Source: Lachnospiraceae bacterium UBA7205 (GTDB taxonomy: Bacteria; Bacillota; Clostridia; Lachnospirales; Lachnospiraceae). From it: a stretch of DNA of 29,605 nucleotides. Shown piece by piece: positions 7,729-16,061 of the stretch (position 1 is its first letter; every line of letters begins with the position of its first letter). The stretch spans positions 1-29,605 of the forward strand of contig DKUL01000076.1 in the NCBI GenBank assembly GCA_002490665.1, in the 5' to 3' direction. A program made the translations under genes and the position numbers. Below the pieces are notes generated by a model. The model searched no databases. It was not told where the DNA came from and saw only the letters and a list, made by a program, of their open reading frames with translations.

Positions 7729-9387
7729 TTACAATAAGTCCAGTTTAATTGGTTTATATGTTTTTGCAATTGTTTCCGCAATCAGGATTCCGTCCATCGC
7801 CGCTGAAGTGATTCCTCCTGCATATCCTGCACCTTCGCCGCATGGATACAGACCTTTTACTGCCGGGCACTGCAAATTCTCATCCCTGTGAATCCGCACC
7901 GGAGACGATGTCCGGCTCTCTATTCCGGAAAGAATTGCCTGACTCCCGGCAAACCCGGGTATTGTCCTGTCAAACTGTTCCATCCCTTCCATAAATGCTT
8001 TTTCACACTCCTCCGGCAGCAGCCCCCTGATATTTGTCATCGTGTACGCTCCCTTGATAAACGGCTTGTCACAATCCATGGTATCGCGTTCAGCTGACGA
8101 GACGTTTTTCCGGAAATCATCGTAATATTGTACAGGCACTTTACCATGCCCAAGCGCAAATGCCTTTCGTTCAAGCTGCCTTTGGAATTCCACCCCCGCC
8201 AGCGGGCCTTCCGCTCCATAGTCTTCCGGAAATACCTGTACAATAATCGCACTGTTTGCCTTACCGCTTCCCCTGTCGGAATAACTCATCCCATTTACGG
8301 CAAGGCAGTCCGGTTCGCTCGATGCATTCACCACATATCCGCCCGGACACATACAGAATGAATAAACCCCGCGCCCCACGGTTGTCTGAGCCGTAATCTT
8401 ATATGGCGCTGCCGGAAGCGCATTTCCGTGTTCCCTGCCATACATACATTCATTAATGAGCCTTTGCGGATGCTCCACCCGCATTCCTACGGCAAATGCC
8501 TTTGCCTCCATTGGTATGTGAATCGAGTCAAGATAGGCAAACGTATCTCTGGCGCTGTGCCCAATCGCCAGTACCGCCTGCGTTGTCTTTATGTACTCCC
8601 TGTCATTTACAATCACCGCATTCAACGCGCCGTTTTCTGTCCCTAATCCTGTAACCTTTGCCCCGAACCTGACCGTTCCGCCGTTATCAATGATATATTT
8701 GCGCATCCCTGACACGACATTTTTCAGGATATCCGTACCGATATGCGGCTTATTTTCATATAAAATCTGCCCTGGTGCGCCAAATTCCACAAAAATCCGC
8801 AGTACCTCTTTGTTTCTGCCATTTCTGTCCTTTACGAGCGTATTTAATTTCCCATCTGAAAAGGTTCCCGCGCCGCCCTCACCAAACTGGACATTTGATT
8901 CGGGATTCAGGGCACCCCCATTCCAGAATGCCTCCACGTTCCTTGTCCTTGTATCCACATCATACCCCCGCTCCAGCAAAACTGGCTGATACCCATGCTT
9001 TGCGAGCAGATATCCGCAGAATAATCCCGCAGGCCCCATGCCGATAATAACAGGAGGCGCTTCCAGCACTTGTTCTCCTGAAACAGCAAATGTGTATGGT
9101 TCCTTCATATAGCGTGAAATATTCTGGTTCTTGCAGCGCTTAATGACTTTTTCTTCCGCGTCTTTCTTTTTGAGGCTGACGCCAAGTGTATAGACATGAA
9201 AAAGCTGTGGCTTTTTCCGCGCGTCAATCGAATGTTTCAGAATGCAGATATCCGCAACCTCCGATATATTGATGCCCAATACGCCTGCCGCCTTTCTGCG
9301 CAATGCTTCCCTGCTGTCAATTTCCGCCCCCTGCTTCAAATCCTTTCCAAAACGAATTTCCATTTTCAGCTGATTTATTGTTATCAT
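7729..9387 (-). CDS. COG2509-type FAD-dependent oxidoreductase
   Basis: 552 residues. The N-terminal ~90 residues form a small basic domain (IRFGKDLKQGAEID, then DICILKHSIDARKKPQLFHV). A dinucleotide-binding fold follows: 'PVIIGMGPAGLFCGYLLAKH' near residue 115, then 'LLERGYDVDTR', 'NVQFGEGGAGTFSDGKLNT' and the C-terminal FAD motif 'GLYPCGEGAGYAGGITSAAM'. This layout is that of the uncharacterised FAD-dependent dehydrogenases of COG2509. The substrate is unknown. I prefer the ATG at 9387, which overlaps the upstream gene's stop as ATGA and has GAGG about eight bases before it; a TTG at 9393 is also in frame. The overlap implies translational coupling with the BaiN-type gene. Confidence 0.92.
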   Translation of the reverse strand: MITINQLKMEIRFGKDLKQGAEIDSREALRRKAAGVLGINISEVADICILKHSIDARKKPQLFHVYTLGVSLKKKDAEEKVIKRCKNQNISRYMKEPYTFAVSGEQVLEAPPVIIGMGPAGLFCGYLLAKHGYQPVLLERGYDVDTRTRNVEAFWNGGALNPESNVQFGEGGAGTFSDGKLNTLVKDRNGRNKEVLRIFVEFGAPGQILYENKPHIGTDILKNVVSGMRKYIIDNGGTVRFGAKVTGLGTENGALNAVIVNDREYIKTTQAVLAIGHSARDTFAYLDSIHIPMEAKAFAVGMRVEHPQRLINECMYGREHGNALPAAPYKITAQTTVGRGVYSFCMCPGGYVVNASSEPDCLAVNGMSYSDRGSGKANSAIIVQVFPEDYGAEGPLAGVEFQRQLERKAFALGHGKVPVQYYDDFRKNVSSAERDTMDCDKPFIKGAYTMTNIRGLLPEECEKAFMEGMEQFDRTIPGFAGSQAILSGIESRTSSPVRIHRDENLQCPAVKGLYPCGEGAGYAGGITSAAMDGILIAETIAKTYKPIKLDLL

Positions 9388-10700
9388 TTCCAATCCTCTT
9401 TTTCAATCACCCTGCCTGCCGCGGCAGCTCCGGCAATCGCACCCGTTGCCCACGCCCACTGGAGATTATACCCGCCGCATATGCCGTCGCAGTCGAGCAG
9501 TTCCCCGACAAGATACACATTCCTGCATTTCCGGGACGCAAAATTGCCATCTGTCTCTCCAAGCGGTACGCCGCCACAGCAAACCTGTGCATTTTCAAAG
9601 GCATTCGGCGCCGTGACGGTTACCCTGAAATCTCGAAGCAGTTTCAGGCATTCACGAACCTTGCCTTCCCCAGCCTGCCCTACTGGCATGACGGCAGGAA
9701 TTCCATTCCTTCTGCAAATAAGCGCCGCCACCTTTTTATGTACCAGACCGGACAGGAATTCCTCGACTGTTTTGTCCTGAAACTGTGCGGTATGCACATC
9801 TGCCAGATTCTCTATATAGGGAATAAAATTTATCCCGACTTCACAGCCCCTGCCTTCAAAAAGCGCCCTCGATGCCAGTCTGCTGAACTGAAAAACCGGA
9901 ATTCCCGATATTCCATAGTCTGTCAGTTGCAATTCCCCCTCCTCGCCAGCCGCGGGGTTCCCATCAATGTAAAGCATAAGCCTGCCCTGCGCCCTCACGC
10001 CTGACACAGCCTTAAAATAATCACCCTGGCATTTCAGCTGAACCAGCGCAGGAAGCGGTTCAATAATACGGTGTCCCAGCCTTTTTGCAAGCCTGTATCC
10101 CGAACCGTCTGATCCCGAAGCCGGTGCCGCCTTTCCGCCTGTGGCAAGGATGAGACGGTCATATCGCAACGTCTCCTTTCTTTCGGAGACAACTGCATTT
10201 TTTTTATTCTTTCCGTCAGACTTACGCTGTTCCTTCTCCTGACGGATATATTGTATGACAGAAACAGCTACACCTGACTTATCCGGCTCAATGGATGTCA
10301 CCTCACAGTCTGTCCGTATCGTCACACCAAGTCCGGCACACGCACTCCGCAGTACATCCAGTACAATAGATGCCTGTTCTGAGACCGGATATACGCCCCC
10401 ATCCCTTTTCTCTTTTGTATATAATCCAATCCGTTTAAAAAAATCCCTTGTTTTTCGTGCATCAAACCTGACAAGTGTGTCATAAATTTTATTCAGGGAA
10501 GCTTCGTCACTGCTGTAATATTTTCCATGCACATCACTCATATTGGTGAGATTACACTTTCCGTTTCCCGTCATCAGTATTTTCTTTCCCACCCTGTCCT
10601 GATGTTCAAGAACAGTAACATCTGTCTCGTTTTCTGCCGCAAAAATCGCCGCGGCAAGGCCGCTTGCCCCGCCTCCCACGACTACAACCTTATTTTTCAT
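9384..10700 (-). CDS. BaiN/HI0933-type NAD(P)/FAD-dependent oxidoreductase
   Basis: 438 residues. The N-terminal FAD-binding motif 'VVVVGGGASGLAAAIFAAE' is followed by 'VGKKILMTGNGKCNLTN', the signature of the YhiN/HI0933 flavoprotein family. The C-terminal 'CGGVPLGETDG' and 'VYLVGELLDCDGICGGYNLQ' segments also fit. BaiN of bile-acid 7alpha-dehydroxylating clostridia belongs here, but the family is broad and bile-acid chemistry cannot be inferred for this copy. The start is set at 10700 with AAGGAT upstream; an in-frame extension to 10814 reads into the end of the BofC-like gene and has no ribosome site. A run of basic residues near the middle (KEQRKSDGKNKKNA) looks like a surface loop. Confidence 0.93.
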   Translation of the reverse strand: MKNKVVVVGGGASGLAAAIFAAENETDVTVLEHQDRVGKKILMTGNGKCNLTNMSDVHGKYYSSDEASLNKIYDTLVRFDARKTRDFFKRIGLYTKEKRDGGVYPVSEQASIVLDVLRSACAGLGVTIRTDCEVTSIEPDKSGVAVSVIQYIRQEKEQRKSDGKNKKNAVVSERKETLRYDRLILATGGKAAPASGSDGSGYRLAKRLGHRIIEPLPALVQLKCQGDYFKAVSGVRAQGRLMLYIDGNPAAGEEGELQLTDYGISGIPVFQFSRLASRALFEGRGCEVGINFIPYIENLADVHTAQFQDKTVEEFLSGLVHKKVAALICRRNGIPAVMPVGQAGEGKVRECLKLLRDFRVTVTAPNAFENAQVCCGGVPLGETDGNFASRKCRNVYLVGELLDCDGICGGYNLQWAWATGAIAGAAAAGRVIEKEDWK

Positions 10701-10731
10701 CACATCAGTATCCTTTCGTATCAATGCAGCC

Positions 10732-11388
10732 CTAGCTGCTATATGATTCCAGAAAATGATATACCTGTAATTCGGTATCCATATACTTGCCTTCCTGTAT
10801 TTGCTGCCGTACATCTGGCGGCAGGCCTTCTGGCTTTAATCCCGTCTTGAAATAGAGTGTCGTCTTGTCGTATTCATATACGCGAATTTCCCCATCGACC
10901 TCCATAATATAAAAACCAGACAGTTCCCTCGTAGTATCATATATGCGGAGTACCTTTATCTTATCCGCGGAGAAAAGCTCCAAATGCTGTGACTTGAACC
11001 CTTTCTCCTTTTCCTCAAGCGTGGGTACCAGACTGTCCTCCGCAAGAATGCGCTCAAGCTCCTCACGGTTCAAGCCAATATATTTTGCGGGAAGCTTTTC
11101 TTCCAGCATGGATACTGAGCCGTCCTTCTTGTCGATGTCCTCATAGATGCATACTGTATCACATGTTGTGGTAACATTCATCTGCTGGACTTCAAAACTA
11201 TCTTCTGCCGTCCTCCTGTTTCCCTTTTCAGCACCGGAATCCGGATTGTCAAAGGAATCATTCTGCGTGATGTCCTCCCCTTCGTTCGGAAATCCATCCA
11301 TTGTATGGCGTTTCCACATCAGTGTTATGACCAGTGCCATAATCAGTATCAATATAAAAAATAAGCCAATCTTATATCTCTTCTCCAT
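10732..11388 (-). CDS. Membrane-anchored protein with BofC-like C-terminal domain
   Basis: 218 residues. A single N-terminal membrane segment (IGLFFILILIMALVITLMW) is followed by an acidic, low-complexity linker and an extracytoplasmic domain. The last ~130 residues read like BofC's C-terminal domain: 'LSGFYIMEVDGEIRVYEYD' corresponds to its 'GYIGV..NGVISTFHG' strand pair, and the end is 'VYHFLESYSS', close to the family's terminal E-x-x-K-x-Y-S-G. In Bacillus, BofC in the intermembrane space restrains SpoIVB and so pro-sigma-K processing. The second ATG of MMEKRYK (11388) is chosen because GGAGG lies six bases upstream. The domain call is by eye and moderate, and the sporulation role is an inference. 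Confidence 0.68.
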   Translation of the reverse strand: MEKRYKIGLFFILILIMALVITLMWKRHTMDGFPNEGEDITQNDSFDNPDSGAEKGNRRTAEDSFEVQQMNVTTTCDTVCIYEDIDKKDGSVSMLEEKLPAKYIGLNREELERILAEDSLVPTLEEKEKGFKSQHLELFSADKIKVLRIYDTTRELSGFYIMEVDGEIRVYEYDKTTLYFKTGLKPEGLPPDVRQQIQEGKYMDTELQVYHFLESYSS

Positions 11389-11487
11389 CATCAGCCTCCA
11401 TTTCATTCCCCATGACCATTCCGGCGTCTTTGATATAGTATCAGCTTATTTTCACTTTTTATTCGCTCGAGCTTCTTATTTCTATTA

Positions 11488-13119
11488 TTACATTAATCGA
11501 AATCTCCTGGCAACTGTCAATATCGTCCTTCCACCCGGCATACTCCTTAAATCCTGTTCCGTGACCCCCTTCAACAAAATCAGTACCACAAAATATACGA
11601 CCACGCCGATGATAATCCCCAGAAATACAGTGACCACGTTACCCAGAACCTTTGACAGCAGCATACTGATTAGCCCAATCACAATTCCCATCACGACAGA
11701 CGCGATTCCAGGTATGGCAAAGGTGCGCACCATTTCCTGATTATATTTGAAATACTTACGGATAGACAGTGCATTCAGGATACATACGACAACAGCAAAC
11801 AGCGTGTAGGCATACACGACCGCGTTGATTCCCATTCCCATCTGAAGCGCCGCATACAAAAACACAACATGAATGACAAGTGAGATGGCGGCATTTCGCA
11901 CCGGAACCTGCATTCTGTTAATGCCCTGGAGAACACCGTTTGTCAGCGTTGACATCGTATAGAATATTACGGAAACAGATCCAATATGGAGCATGTTGAC
12001 AGCCATATCGACCTCACCCTTAAACAGCATGGTGACAATTGGTCTTGCAAGCACTGCCAGCCCAACCGCACTCGGAATTGCCACAATCATTGTAAAGCGC
12101 ATTGCCTGTCCGATTTTCTCACGCGCGCGGCCATACTCCTCACGCACCATCAGCTTGGTAAGCATCGGGACAATCGACGAACACATTGCGTTCGCAAGTG
12201 CAATCGGAACGTTTACCAGCACCTTATATTTTCCCGAATAAATGCCCCAGATATCCGTTTTGACATCTTCCAGACCCTTTTGTATCATGACACTGCCAAA
12301 TATATTGGCATCAATCACACCGCTGATATTATACACCGTGGTGCTCAACAAAACAGGAAAAATCGTCATCAGAATCATCCTGAAAATCTGCGGATAGCTG
12401 TCTGTCTTTCCGCCGGCATCACGCATAAAACGTTTTTTTGTTCCCGCCCTGTATACCGCAAAGACAAACCAAAGAAACAGCAGGCCAATTACCGCGCCAA
12501 GCACAGGGCCAATTGATGCCCCTGCCGCACCATATGCCGGGCCAAAATCTTCATTGTGGAGTACTGCACCGACTTTTCCACCATATTGGTATAGAAAATA
12601 TGCACCCGCTATACTCCCCGTCAAGACAAAAATCTGCTCTAATATCTGTGAGATAGCAGTCGGCATCATGGTTCCAAGTCCCTGGAAGTATCCCCGGAAC
12701 ACACCCATGACTGAAACGAGAAGCAGCGCCGGTCCAAGTACCTTCAATGACATTGCACTCATCGGCTCCTTCATCAGCGATGCCAGCAAATCTCCCAGAA
12801 ATTCACAGATTAAAAAGGTTATCAATCCAACCGTGACAGCAAAAACCATGGCACACTGGAATGCCCTCTGTGCACTTTTATACTGTTTCTTTATCATCTT
12901 GGAAGACACAACCTTCGATACCGCGAGCGGCAGGCTGTAGCACGAGATAATCAGCATAATGGAATAGATTTCATATGCCACTGCATAATATCCGTTTCCC
13001 TTATCACCGATAATATGCTGCATAGGAAAACGTCTTGCTATCCCTATAATCCTGGAGAGAATCCCCGCCATGGCAAGAATGCTTCCCTGAACAATAAAAT
13101 TCGATTTCTTTTTCTTCAT
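11488..13119 (-). CDS. SpoVB/MurJ-type polysaccharide or lipid-linked flippase
   Basis: 543 residues with about 13-14 hydrophobic segments spread through the whole length, the MOP-superfamily layout. The N-terminus 'NFIVQGSILAMAGILSRIIG' followed by a basic loop and 'GYYAVAYEIYSIMLIIS' matches the SpoVB/YkvU/MurJ group that flips lipid-linked sugars, including lipid II, across the membrane. Members act in peptidoglycan or spore-cortex synthesis. It follows ybeY by 24 bp and ends 99 bp before the BofC-like gene, which fits a sporulation link. It has a GAGGAG ribosome site ten bases before the ATG. Whether this is the housekeeping MurJ or a sporulation paralogue cannot be decided from one window. 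Confidence 0.92.
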   Translation of the reverse strand: MKKKKSNFIVQGSILAMAGILSRIIGIARRFPMQHIIGDKGNGYYAVAYEIYSIMLIISCYSLPLAVSKVVSSKMIKKQYKSAQRAFQCAMVFAVTVGLITFLICEFLGDLLASLMKEPMSAMSLKVLGPALLLVSVMGVFRGYFQGLGTMMPTAISQILEQIFVLTGSIAGAYFLYQYGGKVGAVLHNEDFGPAYGAAGASIGPVLGAVIGLLFLWFVFAVYRAGTKKRFMRDAGGKTDSYPQIFRMILMTIFPVLLSTTVYNISGVIDANIFGSVMIQKGLEDVKTDIWGIYSGKYKVLVNVPIALANAMCSSIVPMLTKLMVREEYGRAREKIGQAMRFTMIVAIPSAVGLAVLARPIVTMLFKGEVDMAVNMLHIGSVSVIFYTMSTLTNGVLQGINRMQVPVRNAAISLVIHVVFLYAALQMGMGINAVVYAYTLFAVVVCILNALSIRKYFKYNQEMVRTFAIPGIASVVMGIVIGLISMLLSKVLGNVVTVFLGIIIGVVVYFVVLILLKGVTEQDLRSMPGGRTILTVARRFRLM

Positions 13120-13143
13120 GATAACTGTTCTCCTCAGCGCAAA

Positions 13144-13647
13144 TTACTCGGTTCTCGTTATGTCCAGCCTCTTTAGGATTTCCTCCTGTCTGTACTCCAT
13201 CTTCTCAGCCTCTCCGGCTTCCATATGGTCATATCCCAAAAGATGCAGCATACTGTGCGCCAGAAGAAAAGCGTATTCGCGTCTGACAGAATGCCCATAT
13301 TCCTCTGCCTGTTCATATACCTTGTCCACAGATATCACAATATCCCCCAGATACAGCTCACCACTCTCAGGGTCAAAGTAATCCGCCTCAGACTCCTCGA
13401 TTCCGGTAAAATCAGATGGGGTATCATAATCCACATTGGGGAATGATAGCACATCCGTCGGCCGGTCTATCCCCCGAAACTGGCTGTTCAGGGTACAAAT
13501 CCCCTCATTGTCCGTCAGAAGCACATTTACAGTTACCTCATAGGGACACTTCTCATATTCCAAAGCCTCCCCAATCACCTTCCCTGCAAGCTCCTCCACA
13601 TCAAACGGAAGCTCCCGTTTCGTTTCACTCTCTACGCAAAAAGTCAT
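13144..13647 (-). CDS. ybeY: Endoribonuclease YbeY (16S rRNA maturation)
   Basis: 167 residues, normal length. YbeY is a zinc metalloprotein used in 16S rRNA 3' end maturation and ribosome quality control. The three zinc-binding histidines are present in 'HSMLHLLGYDH' (H-x3-H-x5-H), and the family's 'FRGIDRPTDVLSFP' strand lies upstream. The ATG at 13647 is chosen because family members begin right before this point and AGGAGAG precedes it. An extension to 13680 would enlarge the overlap with the HD-like gene. Even so the two genes overlap by 23 bp, indicating tight coupling in the phoH to ybeY operon. Confidence 0.95.
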   Translation of the reverse strand: MTFCVESETKRELPFDVEELAGKVIGEALEYEKCPYEVTVNVLLTDNEGICTLNSQFRGIDRPTDVLSFPNVDYDTPSDFTGIEESEADYFDPESGELYLGDIVISVDKVYEQAEEYGHSVRREYAFLLAHSMLHLLGYDHMEAGEAEKMEYRQEEILKRLDITRTE

Positions 13648-14866
13648 AGTATAATTTCTCTCCTGTATATATTTTTTCAATTCCGCCTATATCCGCCAAT
13701 GATATGTCACTATTATTTAATATTCCGCTCTCAACCTTCCTGCGTATCACCGCAGTTGCAATCTTCGCATATTCATTGTCCGGCTTTGCTTCCTCATTTT
13801 CGCTGCTGTTTCCCTTGCTAATCAGGTACATAATCGTGGAAACCACACTGTCAGCAAGATACACTGCTGCTGTCTCGCGCAGTTTTATCGGCTGCGACTT
13901 ATAATTATACTCCTGTAAAAGACGAACTGCCTCAGCCGGAAATTTATATTCCCTGCAGACTTCCTCCAGCGTTTTTTCCTGTTTCTTGCACTCCAGGGCA
14001 ATGATCTTATGATAATACCCGCCATTTTTTGCCACGTCAACATCCATATGCAGCAGCCTTGCTGTTTTTTCAGCAAAATACGCCGTATGTATGGCATTGT
14101 AATAAATCTGCCTGTCCTCCTCCTTATATTTTGCAAGCAGTGCAAACTCCTGGTCATTGATGCGCAGATACTTGCCCTTTTCCCTATCGATGACAACTGC
14201 ACAATAAAAACGCAGAACAACCAGCATCATCACGAACGTAACAAAAATATTAATGACAGGTATAATAAACATGTCCACCGTCAGCGCACCATGGCTATTG
14301 AACACCACTCTTGCTGTCATCCCTGCAGTGTGCAGTGTCATTGCAGCAAACATCGGTACTCCTGTCTTATAATCATTGTCCAGTTTTTCAAATAAAATCG
14401 CAAAAACGACACCGATTATAAAATAAAGCAGGAACGTAAGAATATCCGTCGCCGCAAAATAGGAACACACACCCAGCAGTCCAACATATGAGACAATGCC
14501 AGTAACCGTATTGGAAAGCAATGCAAGTACAAGTGCAATGGATGGCACTGCCCAGAATCCCGCATCAGGCAGCATCGGCATCAGGCAGGAAGTTGCCACG
14601 CCCAGCAGAAACGTAACCACAAACCGCAAAAAATGGCTTCCATTGTCATAATGCAGCATATCATAAATATCTGATTGAAAAAATGAAAATAATGTCACTG
14701 CGATGCATGCCGTAAATAAAAGAAGCAATATAAAAATATCCCGAAACGATTTCTCATAAATATATGCTGCCACACCGACTGCCGGTATGGACAGTACCGA
14801 CATTCCTACCGCCAAAAGCACCTTCTGCCAGACAGCTTCTTCTCTTTTTTTCATATGCTTTGTCAT
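13625..14866 (-). CDS. PgpH-like 7TM protein with degenerate HD domain
   Basis: 413 residues, in the operon slot (phoH - this - ybeY) that other Firmicutes use for PgpH/YqfF, the cyclic-di-AMP phosphodiesterase. Residues about 15-225 hold roughly seven membrane segments. Residues 240-413 align by eye with the PgpH HD domain. PgpH relatives have 'YHHS' where this has 'YYNA' (255-258), 'YYHDLGK' where this has 'YYHKIIA' (284-290), and 'QHHGT' where this has 'EYNYK' (319-323); only 'LADSV' (337-341) is kept. The large extracellular 7TMR-HDED domain (~250 residues) of PgpH is missing too. I infer a non-catalytic remnant or repurposed receptor. The start ATG has AAGGAAA upstream. Confidence 0.85.
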   Translation of the reverse strand: MTKHMKKREEAVWQKVLLAVGMSVLSIPAVGVAAYIYEKSFRDIFILLLLFTACIAVTLFSFFQSDIYDMLHYDNGSHFLRFVVTFLLGVATSCLMPMLPDAGFWAVPSIALVLALLSNTVTGIVSYVGLLGVCSYFAATDILTFLLYFIIGVVFAILFEKLDNDYKTGVPMFAAMTLHTAGMTARVVFNSHGALTVDMFIIPVINIFVTFVMMLVVLRFYCAVVIDREKGKYLRINDQEFALLAKYKEEDRQIYYNAIHTAYFAEKTARLLHMDVDVAKNGGYYHKIIALECKKQEKTLEEVCREYKFPAEAVRLLQEYNYKSQPIKLRETAAVYLADSVVSTIMYLISKGNSSENEEAKPDNEYAKIATAVIRRKVESGILNNSDISLADIGGIEKIYTGEKLYYDFLRRE

Positions 14867-14893
14867 ATGGATGATTTCCTTTGCCCTATTTTT

Positions 14894-15018
14894 GTATACT
14901 CACGACAGATGAAATCTGCCGTGAGTATCGCGCCAGCCGCAGCCACGAAGTGGCATATTTCCTTATGCGGCTGTGCGCATCACATTATATGAGCGGTCAG
15001 TCTTTTCGACCGCCAGTA
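14894..15018. repeat. Hairpin-rich palindromic intergenic element
   Basis: Three hairpins follow one another between phoH and the HD-like gene. Bases 14896-14910 pair with 14914-14928 (one mismatch). Bases 14930-14941 pair with 14966-14978, with an inner 5-bp stem at 14942-14946 and 14950-14954. Bases 14993-14998 pair with 15008-15013. The outer ends read TATACTCACG and GACCGCCAGTATAA, resembling the ends of the short element at 7664-7700. It looks like a REP/MITE-type repeat or a structured RNA segment. The element fills most of a 159-bp gap with no gene. Confidence 0.65.
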
Positions 15019-15025
15019 TAATATT

Positions 15026-16057
15026 TTATCTGCGAAATGTTTTCCTGGTTTTACCCTGAAGGGAACTACCCTTGCGGACAGCTGCAGCGTTGTGCCCACT
15101 CACTTTACTTTCATAATCTTCATACGCCTTGACAATTTTCTGTACAAGCGGATGCCGCACAACATCCTTGCTCGTCATCCTGATAAAAGCGATATCGCTG
15201 ATTTTTCCGAGTACCCTCTCTGCCACATCAAGCCCCGATTGTGTCCCAACTGCCAGGTCCTTCTGTGAAGAATCGCCTGTCACAATCACCTTGGAGCCAA
15301 AGCCGATACGTGTCAGGAACATCTTCATCTGCGCCGGAGTCGTGTTCTGTGCCTCATCCAGTATGATGTATGCATTGTCAAGCGTCCGTCCGCGCATATA
15401 TGCAAGCGGAGCCACTTCAATCAGCCCTTTCTCCATGTTTTTCTGAAAATTGTCTGCACCCATAATCTGATAGAGTGCATCATATAACGGACGCAGATAT
15501 GGGTCTACCTTGCTCTGTAAATCTCCTGGCAGAAAACCAAGCTTCTCACCCGCCTCTATCGCCGGACGCGTCAGTATAATCCGTTCCACCTGATGACCCT
15601 GGAACGCAGTAATTGCCATCGCCATCGCAAGATAAGTTTTCCCTGTCCCTGCCGGTCCCAAGCCAAAGACTATCATCTTATCCTTTATCGCATCAATATA
15701 TTTCTTCTGCCCTATCGTTTTTGGCTTAATCGGCTTTCCCGACACCGTGTGGCAGATACACTCCGAATCCATCTCCAGCAGCGCGTCTTCCTCATCCTCT
15801 TTGGAAAGTTCAAGTGCGTAGGAAACACTCTGCTCCTGTATTGTGTTCCCCCTTCTGGACAGCTCCACCAGCTCATTTACAAGCTTCGCCGCCTTACTGA
15901 CTGCGCGCTGTTCCCCGCTGATTCTGACTGCGCCGTTGCGGTCTGTAATGATAACGCCCAGGTCGTCTTCTATCTTTTTGACATATGCGTCATGTTCCCC
16001 AAAAATGTTCTGCATATGTTGTGCTTCAATCTGCATTTCAATCTGAAAGTTTTCCAA
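15026..16057 (-). CDS. PhoH family ATPase
   Basis: 343 residues, the normal PhoH length. The N-terminal ~100 residues contain a KH-like part ('GVIITDRNGAVRISGEQRAV'). A P-loop ATPase follows: Walker A 'GLGPAGTGKTYLAMAMAI', 'VERIILTRPAIEAGEKLGFL' and Walker B 'AYIILDEAQNTTPAQMKMFL'. PhoH proteins are cytosolic ATPases connected with RNA metabolism and often sit next to ybeY, as here with one gene between. The start appears to be a TTG at 16057, seven bases after GAGGAG, which itself lies within the last codons of yqfD; the next in-frame ATG is at 16036. Its end is followed by the palindromic element. Confidence 0.95.
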   Translation of the reverse strand: MENFQIEMQIEAQHMQNIFGEHDAYVKKIEDDLGVIITDRNGAVRISGEQRAVSKAAKLVNELVELSRRGNTIQEQSVSYALELSKEDEEDALLEMDSECICHTVSGKPIKPKTIGQKKYIDAIKDKMIVFGLGPAGTGKTYLAMAMAITAFQGHQVERIILTRPAIEAGEKLGFLPGDLQSKVDPYLRPLYDALYQIMGADNFQKNMEKGLIEVAPLAYMRGRTLDNAYIILDEAQNTTPAQMKMFLTRIGFGSKVIVTGDSSQKDLAVGTQSGLDVAERVLGKISDIAFIRMTSKDVVRHPLVQKIVKAYEDYESKVSGHNAAAVRKGSSLQGKTRKTFRR

Positions 16058-16061
16058 TTTC

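Noticed and set aside
9303..10004. Plus-strand open frame of 233 residues opposite the FAD oxidoreductase
   Set aside because: It is the complement of a conserved BaiN-type protein and its content is explained by that. There is no ribosome site or motif of its own.
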